From the NCBI GenBank assembly GCA_947458275.1, contig CANGYR010000018.1, positions 1-43,701 on the forward strand: a stretch of DNA of 43,701 nt, written 5' to 3'. The DNA is from Chitinophagaceae bacterium (GTDB lineage: Bacteria > Bacteroidota > Bacteroidia > Chitinophagales > Chitinophagaceae). The notes below the pieces were generated by a model, which was not told where the DNA came from, made no database searches, and saw nothing but the letters and a program-made list of their open reading frames with translations. This document shows, one piece after another, positions 43,356-43,701 of the stretch. The stretch's first letter is position 1, and each line of letters begins with the position of its first letter. Both the position numbers and the translations under genes were made by a program.

Positions 43356-43435
43356 GTTGAGCAATTTGATGTTATTTAGGGTAATAACAATAAACAAGAT
43401 ATATTGTTTGATCGAAATTTTCGACCTCACCCGAC

Positions 43436-43460
43436 GCCGCCTCGTGTTTGCACGAGCGGC
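43436..43460. repeat. GCCGC hairpin repeat, copy 2
   Basis: GCCGC-(C)-TCGTG pairs with CACGA-GCGGC around TTTG. It equals copy 1 in reverse orientation, since the bulged base has moved to the other arm. Confidence 0.6.
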
Positions 43461-43468
43461 GGTAATCG

Positions 43469-43540
43469 TTGAGATGTTTAGCCGATAAGGTTGTTTAGAT
43501 TTCATACTAAACTACTAAACTACTAAACTTTTAAACGTTA
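43469..43540. repeat. TTTAG-array inverted repeat 3
   Basis: Left arm contains GTTGAGATGTTTAG and GTTGTTTAG (43469-43498), right arm has three ACTAAACT units and TTTAAACGTTA (43507-43540). It is directly next to the GCCGC hairpin copy 2, the same pairing as at 40.8 kb. Confidence 0.55.
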
Positions 43541-43560
43541 TCAAGACCTCACCCCCCCGT

Positions 43561-43584
43561 CCCCCTCTCCTGAGTGAGAGGGGG
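43561..43584. repeat. Perfect GC-rich hairpin (CCCCCTCTC/GAGAGGGGG)
   Basis: Nine perfect base pairs around CTGAGT. This is the type of short intergenic palindrome that is repeated many times in Bacteroidota genomes. Confidence 0.6.
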
Positions 43585-43655
43585 TGGAGAGAATGAATCG
43601 CCCTAGAAAAAGTTTACAGTTTGGTAAATTAATTTTGTTTCTAGTTTACACAACA

Positions 43656-43672
43656 CCCCTCCATTGGAGGGG
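43656..43672. repeat. Perfect hairpin (CCCCTCC/GGAGGGG) with GGGGGAGG tail
   Basis: Seven perfect base pairs around ATT, followed by CTGGGGGAGGTC. The same CCCCTCC...GGAGGGG...GGGGGAGG layout is a widespread intergenic repeat of Bacteroidota as far as I recall. Confidence 0.55.
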
Positions 43673-43701
43673 CTGGGGGAGGTCAAAATGCTGCATCAGA
43701 C

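Larger units (their letters stand above)
43356..43701. other. 346-base intergenic region upstream of the TonB receptor
   Basis: No gene seen. It holds the GCCGC hairpin copy 2, the TTTAG-array 3 and the two GC-rich hairpins below, so it is a dense cluster of intergenic repeats. The TonB-receptor promoter must lie between 43356 and 43430 on the minus strand, but I see no clear TAnnTTTG match. Confidence 0.5.

Noticed and set aside
43356..43505. N-terminal extension of the TonB receptor
   Set aside because: The ATG at 43355 starts a normal signal peptide; the extension is basic and runs into repeats.

Overview
The window looks like a chromosomal segment of a Bacteroidota bacterium, probably Chitinophagaceae. 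The base composition is AT-rich. Lipoprotein signals end in Cys-Lys-Lys-Asp. There are several promoters of the Bacteroidota type (TTG, 19 bases, TAnnTTTG), a TonB-dependent receptor with a carboxypeptidase-like N-terminal domain, FAS1, FISUMP and LpxR-like proteins, and no strong Shine-Dalgarno signals. I saw no rRNA, tRNA or CRISPR array.

Layout. 1-0.9 kb: the end of an IS21-like element (four 24-base repeats) beside a 5'-truncated ATPase relic. 0.9-4.5 kb: housekeeping genes (msrA, an esterase lipoprotein, a FISUMP lipoprotein, a cytosine deaminase and a small unknown). 4.7-6.5 kb: two consecutive segments with the layout of integron gene cassettes, each ending in a 135-base attC-like element; no integrase gene is visible. 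6.6-15.3 kb: an accessory region with a zincin-like protein, small partners and a putAbiC-like membrane protein, then a HEPN/ATPase pair, two zinc-finger unknowns, a tripartite HipBST toxin-antitoxin system with three evenly spaced operators, a DUF1287 protein and a membrane-anchored XRE regulator. 15.4-22.2 kb: an SDR, a relic of a second cytosine deaminase, a giant secreted NHL-repeat protein, a small monooxygenase and tandem secreted paralogues.

22.5-30.6 kb: a loosely organised cluster around a WYL regulator. It holds a SHOCT protein, a UVR-like protein, an L,D-transpeptidase-like lipoprotein that seems to start at CTG, a Zn-ribbon protein, a VWA protein and a caspase-like Cys peptidase. 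Three genes flanking the WYL gene share a CTCC/GGAG inverted repeat 32-35 bases before their start codons. 30.9-43.7 kb: mostly core metabolism and envelope, with katG, a flavin reductase, a FAS1 lipoprotein, an LpxR-like lipid A deacylase, a four-gene operon for pseudouridine breakdown (PhyH dioxygenase, TIM-barrel enzyme, psuK, psuG), a PNPOx-like flavoprotein and a TonB receptor. The last 4 kb also carry several families of palindromic intergenic repeats.

The observations I would follow first are the integrase-less cassette pair at 4.7-6.5 kb, a 119-base element duplicated at 11.9 and 22.5 kb that could fold as a structured RNA leader, the hipBST operator array, and the shared operator-like repeats around the WYL regulator.
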